Of a DNA stretch of 64,000 nucleotides, positions 1-8,530 are shown one piece after another (position 1 is the first letter of the stretch; each line of letters begins with the position of its first letter). The notes beneath the pieces are model-generated. The model saw only the letters and a list, made by a program, of their open reading frames with translations. It was not told the origin of the DNA and did not search any database. This stretch comes from Empedobacter falsenii (GTDB lineage Bacteria > Bacteroidota > Bacteroidia > Flavobacteriales > Weeksellaceae). The position numbers and the translations under genes were made by a program. The stretch lies in contig NZ_JAAGKM010000008.1 of NCBI RefSeq assembly GCF_019308355.1, forward strand, positions 1-64,000, written 5' to 3'.

Positions 1-114
1 ACTTCCAATATTCTTTCGTAATTTGCAAGTAAGTTGTTCATTGTAAATGTTTTGTAGTTAAAACAATTTACTGATTTTCAATGAAATGAACAACTTTATT
101 ATTTAGTAATCAAA

Positions 115-324
115 ATGCACAACGGGTTTATTTATAGATTATTATTGTCGTTTTACACAAATAGGAATTTTGAAATTGGACAAAAAGTAATCATAGAAGA
201 TGAGACAAAAGGCGTGATAATTGCAATTAATAATATATGTATGACAATACAAACAGAAAATGAAAAAATTGTGTATCCGATAAAAGTTATCACGAATAAA
301 AAAATACGAATTATAGAAGATTAA
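115..324 (+). CDS. Short MscS-like beta-domain protein or gene remnant
   Basis: This 69-residue ORF reads like the segment of MscS-type mechanosensitive channels where the last pore helix meets the beta domain: a hydrophobic stretch (residues 4-13), then FEIGQKV, a G-V-I turn, and a T-I-Q-T-E-N strand pattern. Family members are normally over 150 residues with at least two further helices. None of those lie upstream: the frame is closed by TGA at 82-84 and by more stops before it. It is therefore either a minimal stand-alone protein or the 3' remnant of a larger channel gene. No good promoter is visible. A strong terminator lies 200 bp downstream. The resemblance is by eye only. Confidence 0.45.
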   Translation: MHNGFIYRLLLSFYTNRNFEIGQKVIIEDETKGVIIAINNICMTIQTENEKIVYPIKVITNKKIRIIED

Positions 325-523
325 TCTTACCTACCCAAACCTATTTTTAATAATTATTAACCAACCTATTAATTACTTATTAAAAAAAACTAAGCCGACT
401 TTAACCTATCAACCAACAACCGTGAAAGCTAGTCTTTTACAACTAACAAACCTATTTGATTTAGTAGAAAATTAAAACATCACTTTCTATTATCTATCTA
501 AATCAAACTAAACCAAATTTTTA

Positions 524-560
524 AAAAGTGACCGAATTAACCAATCGGTCACTTTTATTT
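524..560 (+). terminator. Rho-independent terminator
   Basis: A perfect 12-bp stem (524-535 with 545-556) has a 9-nt loop and is followed by T-rich sequence. It insulates rpsO from upstream transcription. Confidence 0.8.
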
Positions 561-593
561 TTGTACAAAGTTTATTATTTCATATAATAGTTG

Positions 594-601
594 TACATTT
601 G
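594..601 (+). promoter_or_regulatory. rpsO promoter -7 box
   Basis: TACATTTG matches the Bacteroidota TAnnTTTG consensus exactly. It lies 36 bp before the rpsO start. No clear TTG sits at the usual -33 distance. Confidence 0.65.
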
Positions 602-637
602 CACCTCATTACATAATAATTATTAAATAATATTGGC

Positions 638-907
638 ATGTACTTAACATCAGAAGTAAAAAGCGAATTATTCGCAAAGCATGGTAAATCTGCAACAGAT
701 ACAGGATCTGCAGAAGGGCAAATCGCATTATTCACTTACAGAATTAACCACTTAACTGGTCACTTGAAAAAAAATCACAAAGATTTTAATACAGAAAGAT
801 CATTAGTTATGTTAGTTGGTAAGCGTAAAGCGTTATTAAACTACTTAAAGAAAAAAGATATCACAAGATACCGTGCGATTATCGCTGAATTAGGATTACG
901 TAAGTAA
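638..907 (+). CDS. rpsO: 30S ribosomal protein S15
   Basis: An 89-residue protein of the normal S15 length. It carries the family hallmarks: a T-D-T-G-S-A-E-Q/G-Q-I start to the helical core, the H-L-T-x-H-L-K-x-H-x-K-D segment and the R-R/K-x-L-L-x-Y-L-K-K block. S15 binds 16S rRNA in the central domain early in small-subunit assembly. The gene is single, with its own promoter and terminator. It precedes pnp, the classic rpsO-pnp order, but the terminator between them and a second promoter suggest mostly separate transcription. Confidence 0.98.
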   Translation: MYLTSEVKSELFAKHGKSATDTGSAEGQIALFTYRINHLTGHLKKNHKDFNTERSLVMLVGKRKALLNYLKKKDITRYRAIIAELGLRK

Positions 908-926
908 TTTTAAACACAATATAAAA

Positions 927-958
927 GGGCAATTACGTAGAAATTGCCTTTTTTTTTG
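927..958 (+). terminator. rpsO terminator
   Basis: A 7-bp GC-containing stem (928-934 with 942-948) is followed by a run of nine T. Confidence 0.85.
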
Positions 959-980
959 TTATAAATTAAAATAAGATATT

Positions 981-988
981 TATCTTTA
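981..988 (+). promoter_or_regulatory. Probable pnp promoter -7 box
   Basis: TATCTTTA matches seven of the eight TAnnTTTG positions. Transcription from it would begin near 995, at the foot of the hairpin at 997-1019. Confidence 0.45.
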
Positions 989-996
989 TATAATGC

Positions 997-1019
997 AGTT
1001 AAAGCAAACGGCTTTAACT
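997..1019 (+). promoter_or_regulatory. Hairpin in pnp leader
   Basis: A perfect 9-bp stem (997-1005 with 1011-1019) closes a 5-nt loop, 28 nt before the pnp start. There is no T-run, so it is not a terminator. It is a candidate mRNA-stability or autoregulation element. Confidence 0.5.
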
Positions 1020-1047
1020 TTAGACGAATTAAATACTAAGAAGACGA

Positions 1048-3234
1048 ATGATTCCACAGGCGATCACAGAAAAAATTACTCTTTCAGACGGAAGAGAAAT
1101 TACAATCGAAACAGGGAAATTAGCAAAACAAGCTGACGGATCTGTGGTTGTACGCATGGGCGACACCATGTTATTAGCTACAGTTGTAGCAAACAAAGAA
1201 GCAAATCCAGGTGTAGATTTTTTACCTTTAACAGTAGATTATAGAGAAAAATTTTACGCTGCAGGACGCATCCCAGGGAATTTCTTCAGAAGAGAAGCAA
1301 AACCATCAGATGATGAAGTATTAACAATGCGTCTTGTAGACCGTGTTTTACGCCCAATGTTTCCAGAAGACTTCCATGCTGAGGTTCAGGTCATGATCTC
1401 ACTTATTTCTTACGACAAAAATGTAATGCCAGAAGCTTTAGCTGGTTTAGCTGCATCAGCAGCCATTGCAATTACAGATATTCCTTTCACATTAATTTCA
1501 GAAGCTCGCGTTATTCGTTTGAATGGTGAGTTAATGATTAATCCTTCAAAAGAACAATTAGACCAAGCAGATATCGACATTATGGTTGGTGCTTCTAAAG
1601 ATTCTGTTGTAATGGTAGAAGGGGAGATGAGCGAAATTTCTGAACGTGAAATGTTAGACGCAATTGAATTTGCTCATGCTGAGATTAAAAATCAAATTGA
1701 AGCACAAGAAAGTTTAGCAGCGAAAGTAGGTAAATCTTTACCAAAACGTGAATATAGCCACGAAACACACGACGAAGAAATTCGCGAAAAAGTATGGGCT
1801 TATGGATATGATAAATTTTATGATATCGCTAAACACCCATCTGATAAACACGAAAGAGGTGATAAATTTGCTCAAGTTGAAGCAGATTTCTTAGCTCAAT
1901 ACGAAGGAGATGAAGAAGAGTTAGCTCGTGTAACTCCTTTTGCTCACATTTACTTCCACGATGTACAAAAAGAAGCTGTACGTCAATTAATCTTAAACGA
2001 AGGAATTCGTTTAGATGGACGTGATCCAAAAACGATTCGTCCAATTTGGACAGAAGTTGATTATTTACCATCAACTCATGGTTCTGCAATCTTCACACGT
2101 GGGGAAACTCAAGCATTAGCTACAGTAACTTTAGGTTCTTCTAAAGATGCTAATATGGTTGATGGAGTTGTAACAAACTTCGACGAAAAATTCTTTTTAC
2201 ACTATAATTTCCCTCCATTCTCAACAGGTGAAGCTCGTCCATTAAGAGGAACTTCTCGTCGTGAAGTTGGTCACGGAAACTTAGCACAACGTGCTTTAGC
2301 GCAAATGTTACCTGACGATTGTCCTTATACAGTTCGTATTGTTTCTGAAGTATTAGAATCTAACGGTTCTTCTTCTATGGCAACAGTTTGTGCAGGAACA
2401 TTAGCAATTATGGACTCTGGTTTACAAATGAAGAAACCAGTTTCAGGTATTGCAATGGGGTTAATCACAGATACTAAATCAGGGAAATTTACAGTATTGT
2501 CTGATATCTTAGGAGATGAAGATCACTTAGGAGATATGGACTTTAAAGTAACAGGAACTGCAGACGGTATCACAGCTTGTCAAATGGATATTAAAGTACA
2601 AGGTTTATCTATGGAAATCATGGAAACAGCTTTGTTACAAGCAAAAGAAGGTCGTGAGCACATTTTAGGTAAATTATTAGAAACTTTACCAGCACCTCGT
2701 CCACAATTGAAACCAAATGCACCAAAAGTTGTTGTAATTGAAATTCCTAAAGAATTCATTGGAGCAGTAATCGGACCTGGAGGAAAAGTAATTCAAGAAA
2801 TGCAAAAAGAAACTGAAACAGTTATTGCAATTACTGAGTTAGATACAACAGGACGTGTAGAAATCAATGGTGTGATTCAAGAAAACATCGATCGTGTTGT
2901 AGAAAGAATCAAACAAATTGCTTTCGTTCCAGAAGTTGGTGAAACATATCATTCAGTTGTAAAATCTATCAAACCATTTGGAGCGTTTGTAGAGATTGCA
3001 AAAGGAGTTGAAGGTTTAGTTCACATTTCTGAATTAGAGCACAGACGTCTTGAAAAAGTTGAAGATTCTGTAAACATCGGTGATAAAATTGATGTTAAAT
3101 TCTTAGGTTACGATGATAAAAAGAAAATGAAATTATCTCGTAAAGCTTTGTTGCCAAAACCAGAGAGAACAGAAAAACCTGCTAAATCAGCAGAGAAAAA
3201 AGAGGATAAACCTCAAGATAATAAAGAAGCTTAA
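1048..3234 (+). CDS. pnp: Polyribonucleotide nucleotidyltransferase (PNPase)
   Basis: PNPase degrades RNA 3' to 5' using phosphate and can also add tails. At 728 residues it has the full family layout: a first RNase PH domain from residue 5, a helical linker with a charged Bacteroidota-type insertion near residues 220-290, a second RNase PH domain with the [23 protein letters not shown] block, a KH domain with its GxxG loop (IGPGGK), and an S1 domain ([18 protein letters not shown]). A Lys/Glu-rich tail ends the protein. The start at 1048 gives the usual MIPQAITE-like N-terminus. The gene is monocistronic, with a hairpin leader and a strong terminator. Confidence 0.98.
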   Translation: MIPQAITEKITLSDGREITIETGKLAKQADGSVVVRMGDTMLLATVVANKEANPGVDFLPLTVDYREKFYAAGRIPGNFFRREAKPSDDEVLTMRLVDRVLRPMFPEDFHAEVQVMISLISYDKNVMPEALAGLAASAAIAITDIPFTLISEARVIRLNGELMINPSKEQLDQADIDIMVGASKDSVVMVEGEMSEISEREMLDAIEFAHAEIKNQIEAQESLAAKVGKSLPKREYSHETHDEEIREKVWAYGYDKFYDIAKHPSDKHERGDKFAQVEADFLAQYEGDEEELARVTPFAHIYFHDVQKEAVRQLILNEGIRLDGRDPKTIRPIWTEVDYLPSTHGSAIFTRGETQALATVTLGSSKDANMVDGVVTNFDEKFFLHYNFPPFSTGEARPLRGTSRREVGHGNLAQRALAQMLPDDCPYTVRIVSEVLESNGSSSMATVCAGTLAIMDSGLQMKKPVSGIAMGLITDTKSGKFTVLSDILGDEDHLGDMDFKVTGTADGITACQMDIKVQGLSMEIMETALLQAKEGREHILGKLLETLPAPRPQLKPNAPKVVVIEIPKEFIGAVIGPGGKVIQEMQKETETVIAITELDTTGRVEINGVIQENIDRVVERIKQIAFVPEVGETYHSVVKSIKPFGAFVEIAKGVEGLVHISELEHRRLEKVEDSVNIGDKIDVKFLGYDDKKKMKLSRKALLPKPERTEKPAKSAEKKEDKPQDNKEA

Positions 3235-3259
3235 TTAAGTTTTGATATAAAGTAAAAAG

Positions 3260-3284
3260 TCCGAGATTTTCTCGGATTTTTTTG
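3260..3284 (+). terminator. pnp terminator
   Basis: A 7-bp stem (3260-3266 with 3270-3276) with a 3-nt loop is followed by a T-run. Confidence 0.85.
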
Positions 3285-3485
3285 TTCTATAAAACCAATC
3301 ATAACCTAAAGTAGATTAATGATTTTAATTTTTACTTTCACGATTCAAATTTTGTGTTAATTAAATAAAAATAATCTTTTTTTAACAATAAAACCTCAGT
3401 AAAACTTTATTAAATACTTAAAGATTAGGAGAACTTCAGATAATCAATTATTTTAGCAAATCGTAAAATTGAAGACAAACAAATA

Positions 3486-5648
3486 ATGAAAAAATTTTTA
3501 TTATCCACGCTTTTAGTGGTTATGCTTTTTCCTTTTAAAGTGAAAGCTGACGAAGGAATGTGGTTTTTGATGTTCATCGAGCGTCTGAATCACCGTGATA
3601 TGCAAAAACAAGGTTTACAATTAACTTCAGAAGAAATTTATAGTATCAACAATAACTCTTTAAAAGATGCTATTGTACAATTTGGTGGTGGATGTACTGC
3701 TGAAATGGTTTCTGGACAAGGTTTAGTTTTGACAAATCACCACTGTGGTTATGGTGCTATTGCTGAATTATCTGCTCCAGAACATGATTACTTAAAAGAT
3801 GGTTTTTGGGCGAAAGATAAAGCTGCTGAGTTAAAACCAAAAAGCTTAAAAGTACGTTTCTTCGTTCGTATGGATGATGTTTCTAAACGTATTTTAGGTG
3901 TTGTAAATGATAAAATGTCTGAGTTAGATCGTGAAAAAGCGATTAACCAAGAGATTGCAAAAATTGAAAAAGAGAACAGTGAAAACGGAAAATATGTTGT
4001 TTCTGTTCGTTCATTCTTCCAAGGAAATGAATATTACTATTTTGTTTACCAAGACTATGAGGATGTACGTTTAGTAGGAACACCTCCAAGTTCTATTGGA
4101 AAATATGGTGGAGATACAGATAACTGGGAATGGCCACGTCACACAGGAGATTTCTCTATGTTCCGCGTATATGGTGACAAAGATGGAAATCCTGCAGCTT
4201 ATTCTACAAGCAATGTTCCGTTGCAACCAAAACATCATTTACCAGTTTCTTTAAAAGGATATCAACCAAATGATTTCGCTATGATTTTAGGTTATCCAGG
4301 TCGTACAAATCGTTGGATGCCAGCGCAAGGTGTTGCTCAAAATGTAGAGTACGCTTATCCTGCATGGGTTGAAGCTTCTAAAGTGACAATGGATCAAATG
4401 AAAAAATATATGGAGCAAAATCAAAAAGTAAATATTGATTATGCTTCTAAATATGCTGGAGTTGCGAACTATTGGAAAAATCGTGATGGAATGATCGAAG
4501 CTTTAAAACTTCACGGAACTGTTGCGAAGAAAACAAAAGAAGAAGAAAAATTCAATAAATGGGCTCAAAAAGGAGCAAACAAAGCCGAATATGGTGATGT
4601 TGTTTCGAATTTGAATAATTATTATGCGAAAACAAATTTAGATGCTCGTCATAACAATTACATCAACATTTTATTACGTTACTCAACTTTAGCAAGTGCG
4701 CCATATTCTATTGGAAAAGCATTAGAAAACTATGCAGCAGCGAATGATGCAAAACGTGATGAAATGCGTCCGAAAATTCAGAATGCAATCAATGCATATT
4801 ACGAAAAAATGTATTTACCTTTAGAAAAAGATTTATTGGCTGCTCAATTAAATCTTTATGCTTCTAAAGCGAGCGAAGCTGGTTTAGCGCCTTATGTTGC
4901 TGATTTAGCGAAGCAAAATAACAAGAACTTTACAGCTTATGTAAATGATGCTGTTGAAAGAAGTTTCTTCGCTGATCAAAAACAAGTTGAGAATTTCTTA
5001 ATTTCTCCAGATGTAGAAGTCTTGAAAAAAGATCCTTTATATGTTTTGTCAAATGCTTTAGTAGAAAGAGCTTCTAAGCAAACTGATGAACAAGCAAAAT
5101 TGAATGATGTTTATTCTAAAAACTTCCGTTTATTGGTAAAAGGTTTACGTGAGTCTAAAATCGGAAATATTTTATATCCAGATGCTAACTCTACGTTACG
5201 TTTAACTTACGGTTCTATTCAAAATTTACCAAAAAGTACAAATCCAAAACGTCAACCAGATGTTGCTTCTAACTATTTCACAACATTAGAAGGTACAGTT
5301 GCAAAACACATCGCAGGTGACGAAGAGTTCGAAAATCCACAACGTTTATTAGATTTAGCGAAAGCGAAAGATTATGGACAATATGGAGATAAAGATGGAT
5401 ATTTACACGTAAATTTCTTATCAAACAATGATATTACAGGAGGTAACTCTGGTTCTCCGGTAATGAATGGTAAAGGTGAATTAATCGGTATTGCATTCGA
5501 CGGAAACATTGAAGCAATGGCTGGTGACGTTATCTTTGATCCTAAATTACAACGTACGATTTCTGTAGATATTCGTTATGTTTTATGGGTTGTTGATAAA
5601 TTTGCTGGAGCAAAACACATCGTTGATGAAATGACAATTGTAAAATAA
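3486..5648 (+). CDS. Secreted S46 family dipeptidyl-peptidase, DPP7-type
   Basis: A serine exopeptidase of family S46 (DPP7/DPP11) that releases N-terminal dipeptides, normally in the periplasm. A signal peptide (about residues 1-21, ending KVKA) is followed by the chymotrypsin-like fold with a helical insertion. The catalytic triad is visible: His85 in NHHCGY, Asp near 222 in RHTGDF, and Ser655 in GGNSGSP. Residue 673, eighteen after the catalytic Ser, is Gly (FDGN). In the Porphyromonas enzymes Gly at this position marks DPP7 (hydrophobic P1), whereas DPP11 has Arg (Asp/Glu P1), so DPP7-like specificity is inferred. Length 720 is typical. The gene stands alone between terminators. Confidence 0.93.
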   Translation: MKKFLLSTLLVVMLFPFKVKADEGMWFLMFIERLNHRDMQKQGLQLTSEEIYSINNNSLKDAIVQFGGGCTAEMVSGQGLVLTNHHCGYGAIAELSAPEHDYLKDGFWAKDKAAELKPKSLKVRFFVRMDDVSKRILGVVNDKMSELDREKAINQEIAKIEKENSENGKYVVSVRSFFQGNEYYYFVYQDYEDVRLVGTPPSSIGKYGGDTDNWEWPRHTGDFSMFRVYGDKDGNPAAYSTSNVPLQPKHHLPVSLKGYQPNDFAMILGYPGRTNRWMPAQGVAQNVEYAYPAWVEASKVTMDQMKKYMEQNQKVNIDYASKYAGVANYWKNRDGMIEALKLHGTVAKKTKEEEKFNKWAQKGANKAEYGDVVSNLNNYYAKTNLDARHNNYINILLRYSTLASAPYSIGKALENYAAANDAKRDEMRPKIQNAINAYYEKMYLPLEKDLLAAQLNLYASKASEAGLAPYVADLAKQNNKNFTAYVNDAVERSFFADQKQVENFLISPDVEVLKKDPLYVLSNALVERASKQTDEQAKLNDVYSKNFRLLVKGLRESKIGNILYPDANSTLRLTYGSIQNLPKSTNPKRQPDVASNYFTTLEGTVAKHIAGDEEFENPQRLLDLAKAKDYGQYGDKDGYLHVNFLSNNDITGGNSGSPVMNGKGELIGIAFDGNIEAMAGDVIFDPKLQRTISVDIRYVLWVVDKFAGAKHIVDEMTIVK

Positions 5649-5671
5649 GATTTGAATCATAATAATTTTTA

Positions 5672-5699
5672 AGGCTTCCTATTTTGGAAGCCTTTTTTT
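5672..5699 (+). terminator. Terminator after the dipeptidyl-peptidase gene
   Basis: An 8-bp stem (5672-5679 with 5686-5693) is followed by seven T. The final T-G of this tract also falls where the -33 TTG of the next promoter is expected. Confidence 0.85.
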
Positions 5700-5728
5700 G
5701 TAGAGAGAATCTAAACGAATTACCTTTG
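5698..5728 (+). promoter_or_regulatory. Promoter of the MBL-fold hydrolase gene
   Basis: TTG at 5698-5700 is followed 20 bp later by TACCTTTG (5721-5728), an exact match to TAnnTTTG with the usual Bacteroidota spacing. The coding start is only 17 bp further on. Confidence 0.75.
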
Positions 5729-5744
5729 TAAAAAATAAAAGTAA

Positions 5745-6476
5745 ATGAAAGTTATTCCTCTTTTAGAAGGTGTTTTTCATGTTGATGCAAAAAAAGAGTT
5801 TCATTATTTAGGTGATAATATTGATGTTAAAAATCCCGCTGACGGATATAATCTTATTGTTCGTCCATTTTTGATACAAATTGGAGATGAAAATATTTTG
5901 ATTGATTGTGGTTTCGGAACTGAAGTAGATTGTGAACCTATCATTCTAAAAAAATTACGCGAATATAATATTAATCCAAATCAAATTACGAAAGTATTGA
6001 TTTCGCATTTACATAAAGATCATATCAACGGAATTGGAAATTGGGTAGGGGATCAGTTTGTATGTAACTTTCCTGAAGCAAAAATTTATATTCAACAACG
6101 CGAGTATGATTATGCGGTTGTTCAAACAAATAATTCTTATAACTATGATCGTTTAGAAAAGTTGAAATCATTCAAAAATATTGTATGGATGAATGATGAT
6201 AGTGGAAATATAACGGATAATATCAAATTCGAAGTAACAGGAGGACACGTTCCGTTTCAACAAGTTTTTTGGATCAAAGAAAATGATGAAATTGTATTTT
6301 ATGGAGCTGACAATCTACCTCAATTAAATTATTTTAAATATCATGCTGCTTTCAAGAATGATGTAGATGGTGTAAAAGCGATGGAAGATCGTTTGCGGTG
6401 GGAAGTTGATGCGAAAACAGAACACTGGAAAATACTTTTCTATCACGGAAAAAGAACAGATATAAAACAATTTTAG
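5745..6476 (+). CDS. MBL-fold metallo-hydrolase
   Basis: A 243-residue metallo-beta-lactamase-fold enzyme without a signal peptide, so cytoplasmic. The metal site is intact: the SHLHKDH motif (HxHxDH) near residues 88-94, a further His in GGHVPFQ, an Asp in YGADN and a C-terminal YHG. The layout (LIDCGFG before the first motif, a single domain) resembles the lactonase/phosphodiesterase-like branch rather than glyoxalase II or true beta-lactamases. The substrate cannot be told from sequence. The gene is monocistronic with its own consensus promoter and a short leader. Confidence 0.85.
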   Translation: MKVIPLLEGVFHVDAKKEFHYLGDNIDVKNPADGYNLIVRPFLIQIGDENILIDCGFGTEVDCEPIILKKLREYNINPNQITKVLISHLHKDHINGIGNWVGDQFVCNFPEAKIYIQQREYDYAVVQTNNSYNYDRLEKLKSFKNIVWMNDDSGNITDNIKFEVTGGHVPFQQVFWIKENDEIVFYGADNLPQLNYFKYHAAFKNDVDGVKAMEDRLRWEVDAKTEHWKILFYHGKRTDIKQF

Positions 6477-6493
6477 AAATTATATTATAAATG

Positions 6494-6520
6494 AAAAGCT
6501 TTGTATTTGCAAGGTTTTTT
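6494..6520 (+). terminator. Weak terminator after the MBL gene
   Basis: A stem with two G-U pairs (around 6495-6503 with 6509-6517) leads into TTTTTTG. It is less stable than the other terminators here. Confidence 0.4.
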
Positions 6521-6552
6521 GTATTTGAATTATATTTCAGTTTAACTTCGAG

Positions 6553-6560
6553 TACCTTTG
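6553..6560 (+). promoter_or_regulatory. Orphan consensus -7 box
   Basis: TACCTTTG is an exact TAnnTTTG match on the + strand, but no convincing gene follows before the convergent minus-strand gene ends at 6719. The only nearby TTG, at 6525-6527, is 25 bp away, rather far. Confidence 0.35.
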
Positions 6561-6680
6561 TTGATTTTAAAATTAATTGACATAAACTATGCTAAAACTC
6601 TTAAAAAGATATTAACGTTTTATGATTTGTTTTTTATGGATTTAATAAAAACGTTTATTGAAAATACATTTTATATAAAA

Positions 6681-6704
6681 AATCCCCAACATGTGTTGAG
6701 GATT
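6681..6704 (-). terminator. Terminator of the porin/MHS transporter operon
   Basis: Read on the minus strand, an 11-bp stem with one mismatch (arms 6681-6691 and 6694-6704) is followed by six T. Nearly the same hairpin recurs at 39745 and 40055. Confidence 0.75.
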
Positions 6705-6718
6705 TCGTGTGTAGTTTT

Positions 6719-6946
6719 TTACATTTTTTCTTCGCTATATTCGCCGAGTAAAGCATAATATCCAAAAAGTGCCATTCCAATAACTATAATTGGTGTAAGG
6801 ACAAATAGAATAATAATTCCGAATACTAAATCATCTTGCGAACCTGATGATAATTTTGGAATTCCAAATTCCATGATACAAAAGTAGGCTAAAACAAGTG
6901 ATAATGCGATCCAAACGATTCCTAATATTTTTTTAATTGTTTCCAT
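6719..6946 (-). CDS. Small two-helix membrane protein
   Basis: A 75-residue protein with two clear transmembrane helices (about residues 6-26 and 42-65), joined by a polar loop and ending in a charged tail. It begins 14 bp after the MHS transporter and is followed by the operon terminator. Its constant company with a transporter would suit an accessory subunit, but this is inferred from position only. I do not recognise a named family. Confidence 0.75.
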   Translation of the reverse strand: METIKKILGIVWIALSLVLAYFCIMEFGIPKLSSGSQDDLVFGIIILFVLTPIIVIGMALFGYYALLGEYSEEKM

Positions 6947-6960
6947 TTCTAATTAGTTTT

Positions 6961-8493
6961 TTAGTTAACATTTCTGTCTTTATTACTGATATAAATTGCT
7001 CCGATGATAAAACAAACAGCCGCAATTCCAATAGGATACCAAAGACCCTCTAAGTAAAACTGTGGATCTCCGTTGTTTTTGGCATTTGTTACCAAATAAG
7101 TAGAAACAGCAGGTAAAAGACCTCCAAAAATTCCGTTTCCTACGTGGTAAGGCAAAGACATCGATGTATATCTAATTTTAACAGGGAACATTTCTACTAA
7201 GAACGCAGCAATTGGACCATAAACCATTGTGATAAAAATAATTTGAATCCAAATTAATCCAACTAATTTCCATTTATCACCACTATTAATATGTGTCGAT
7301 TTTTTTACAATTTCACTTACTTTTCCATCTACAATTTTTGCTTGACCATTTTCTAAATGAAGCGTTGTAACTTGTTTATAAGTCGTGCCATCTGTAAATG
7401 ATTTTTGAATTGTATAAATAGAATCAGATTTTTCGTCAACATTTTTGATTTCAGCTTTTTCAATTGTTTGTGCTGCAATTACTTCTTTATTTTCAAGATT
7501 TGTTGTTTGATACATTGATTCGTAAATTGGTCGATACGAGAATACAGCGACAATCATTCCGATTAACATCACCCATTTTCGACCAACTTTATCACTCAGC
7601 CATCCAAAGAACACAAAGAAAGGTGTACCAAATAATAAAGCAATTCCTAACAAAGAATCTACTTGATCAGATTCTACATTCATCACCGTTTTCATGTAAC
7701 TCATCGAGTAAAACTGACCTGTATACCACACAACTCCTTGTCCCATCACAGCTCCAAAAAGTGCTAATAAAACGAATTTCATATTGTAACGATTCCCGAA
7801 AGATTCTTTCAAAGGATTTTTAGAAGTTGTTCCTTCATCTTTTGCTTTTTTGAAAGCTGGCGATTCGTCCATATTTTTACGAATCAAATATGAAACGTAA
7901 ACCATTAAGATTGATAAGATAAATGGAACTCGCCATCCCCAAAGGTCAAACTGCTCTTCTGATAATAATGTTTTCGTTAATAAAATAACCAATAACGAAA
8001 CAAATAAACCAACTGTTGCAGTGGTTTGTATCCAAGAAGTCCAATATCCTCTTTCTCCGTCTGGTGCGTGTTCTGCTACGTATGTTGCAGCACCTCCATA
8101 TTCGCCTCCAAGTGCTAAACCTTGTAATAAACGTAAGATTAATACTAATAAAGGTGCGATAAAACCAATTGATTCGTAAGATGGAATACATCCTATTAAA
8201 AAAGTTGCTCCTCCCATTAATACTAAAGTTGCCATAAATGTATATTTACGACCAATAATATCTCCTAATCGACCAAAGAATAACGCGCCAAATGGACGTA
8301 CAACAAATCCAGCAGCAAATGTTGCTAATGTTGATAAAAAGGCAGCTGTAGGATTGTCAGCAGGGAAAAATTTAGTAGAAATTACAACAGCTAAACTTCC
8401 AAAAATAAAGAAGTCATACCATTCAATTAGCGTTCCCATCGAGGAAGCACCAATCACTTTCCAGATTGTTTTTTTGTTAGCAGTTTCGCTCAT
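6961..8493 (-). CDS. MFS transporter, metabolite:H+ symporter (MHS/ProP-like) family
   Basis: A 12-helix inner-membrane secondary transporter. The N-terminus has the MHS signature: GTLIEWYDFFIFGSLA, then RPFGALFFGRLGDIIGRKYTF (motif A) and RLLQGLALGGEYGGAATYVAEHAP. Family members carry betaine/proline, dicarboxylates, shikimate or similar substrates, and the substrate here is unknown. At 510 residues it is longer than most because of an extra polar segment at about residues 321-408, between two helices of the second half, probably periplasmic. It lies 37 bp after the outer-membrane porin and 14 bp before the small membrane protein. The three genes look like one uptake operon spanning both membranes. 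Confidence 0.9.
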   Translation of the reverse strand: MSETANKKTIWKVIGASSMGTLIEWYDFFIFGSLAVVISTKFFPADNPTAAFLSTLATFAAGFVVRPFGALFFGRLGDIIGRKYTFMATLVLMGGATFLIGCIPSYESIGFIAPLLVLILRLLQGLALGGEYGGAATYVAEHAPDGERGYWTSWIQTTATVGLFVSLLVILLTKTLLSEEQFDLWGWRVPFILSILMVYVSYLIRKNMDESPAFKKAKDEGTTSKNPLKESFGNRYNMKFVLLALFGAVMGQGVVWYTGQFYSMSYMKTVMNVESDQVDSLLGIALLFGTPFFVFFGWLSDKVGRKWVMLIGMIVAVFSYRPIYESMYQTTNLENKEVIAAQTIEKAEIKNVDEKSDSIYTIQKSFTDGTTYKQVTTLHLENGQAKIVDGKVSEIVKKSTHINSGDKWKLVGLIWIQIIFITMVYGPIAAFLVEMFPVKIRYTSMSLPYHVGNGIFGGLLPAVSTYLVTNAKNNGDPQFYLEGLWYPIGIAAVCFIIGAIYISNKDRNVN

Positions 8494-8530
8494 AAATAAT
8501 GTGTTTTTGTGTTAATTCTTGTGTGTTTTT

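Larger units (their letters stand above)
325..637. other. Intergenic region, G-poor on the + strand, with terminator and rpsO promoter
   Basis: No ORF is convincing here. Positions 325-520 are notably poor in G on the + strand, with repeated short CCAACC/CCTATT-type words, and could be an untranslated 3' end or a small RNA. A strong hairpin terminator follows at 524-560 and the rpsO promoter at 594-601. Confidence 0.5.

Noticed and set aside
6558-6758. 66-residue ORF from a TTG start
   Set aside because: It begins within the orphan promoter box, runs through a terminator hairpin and ends inside the convergent gene, so it is unlikely to be coding.
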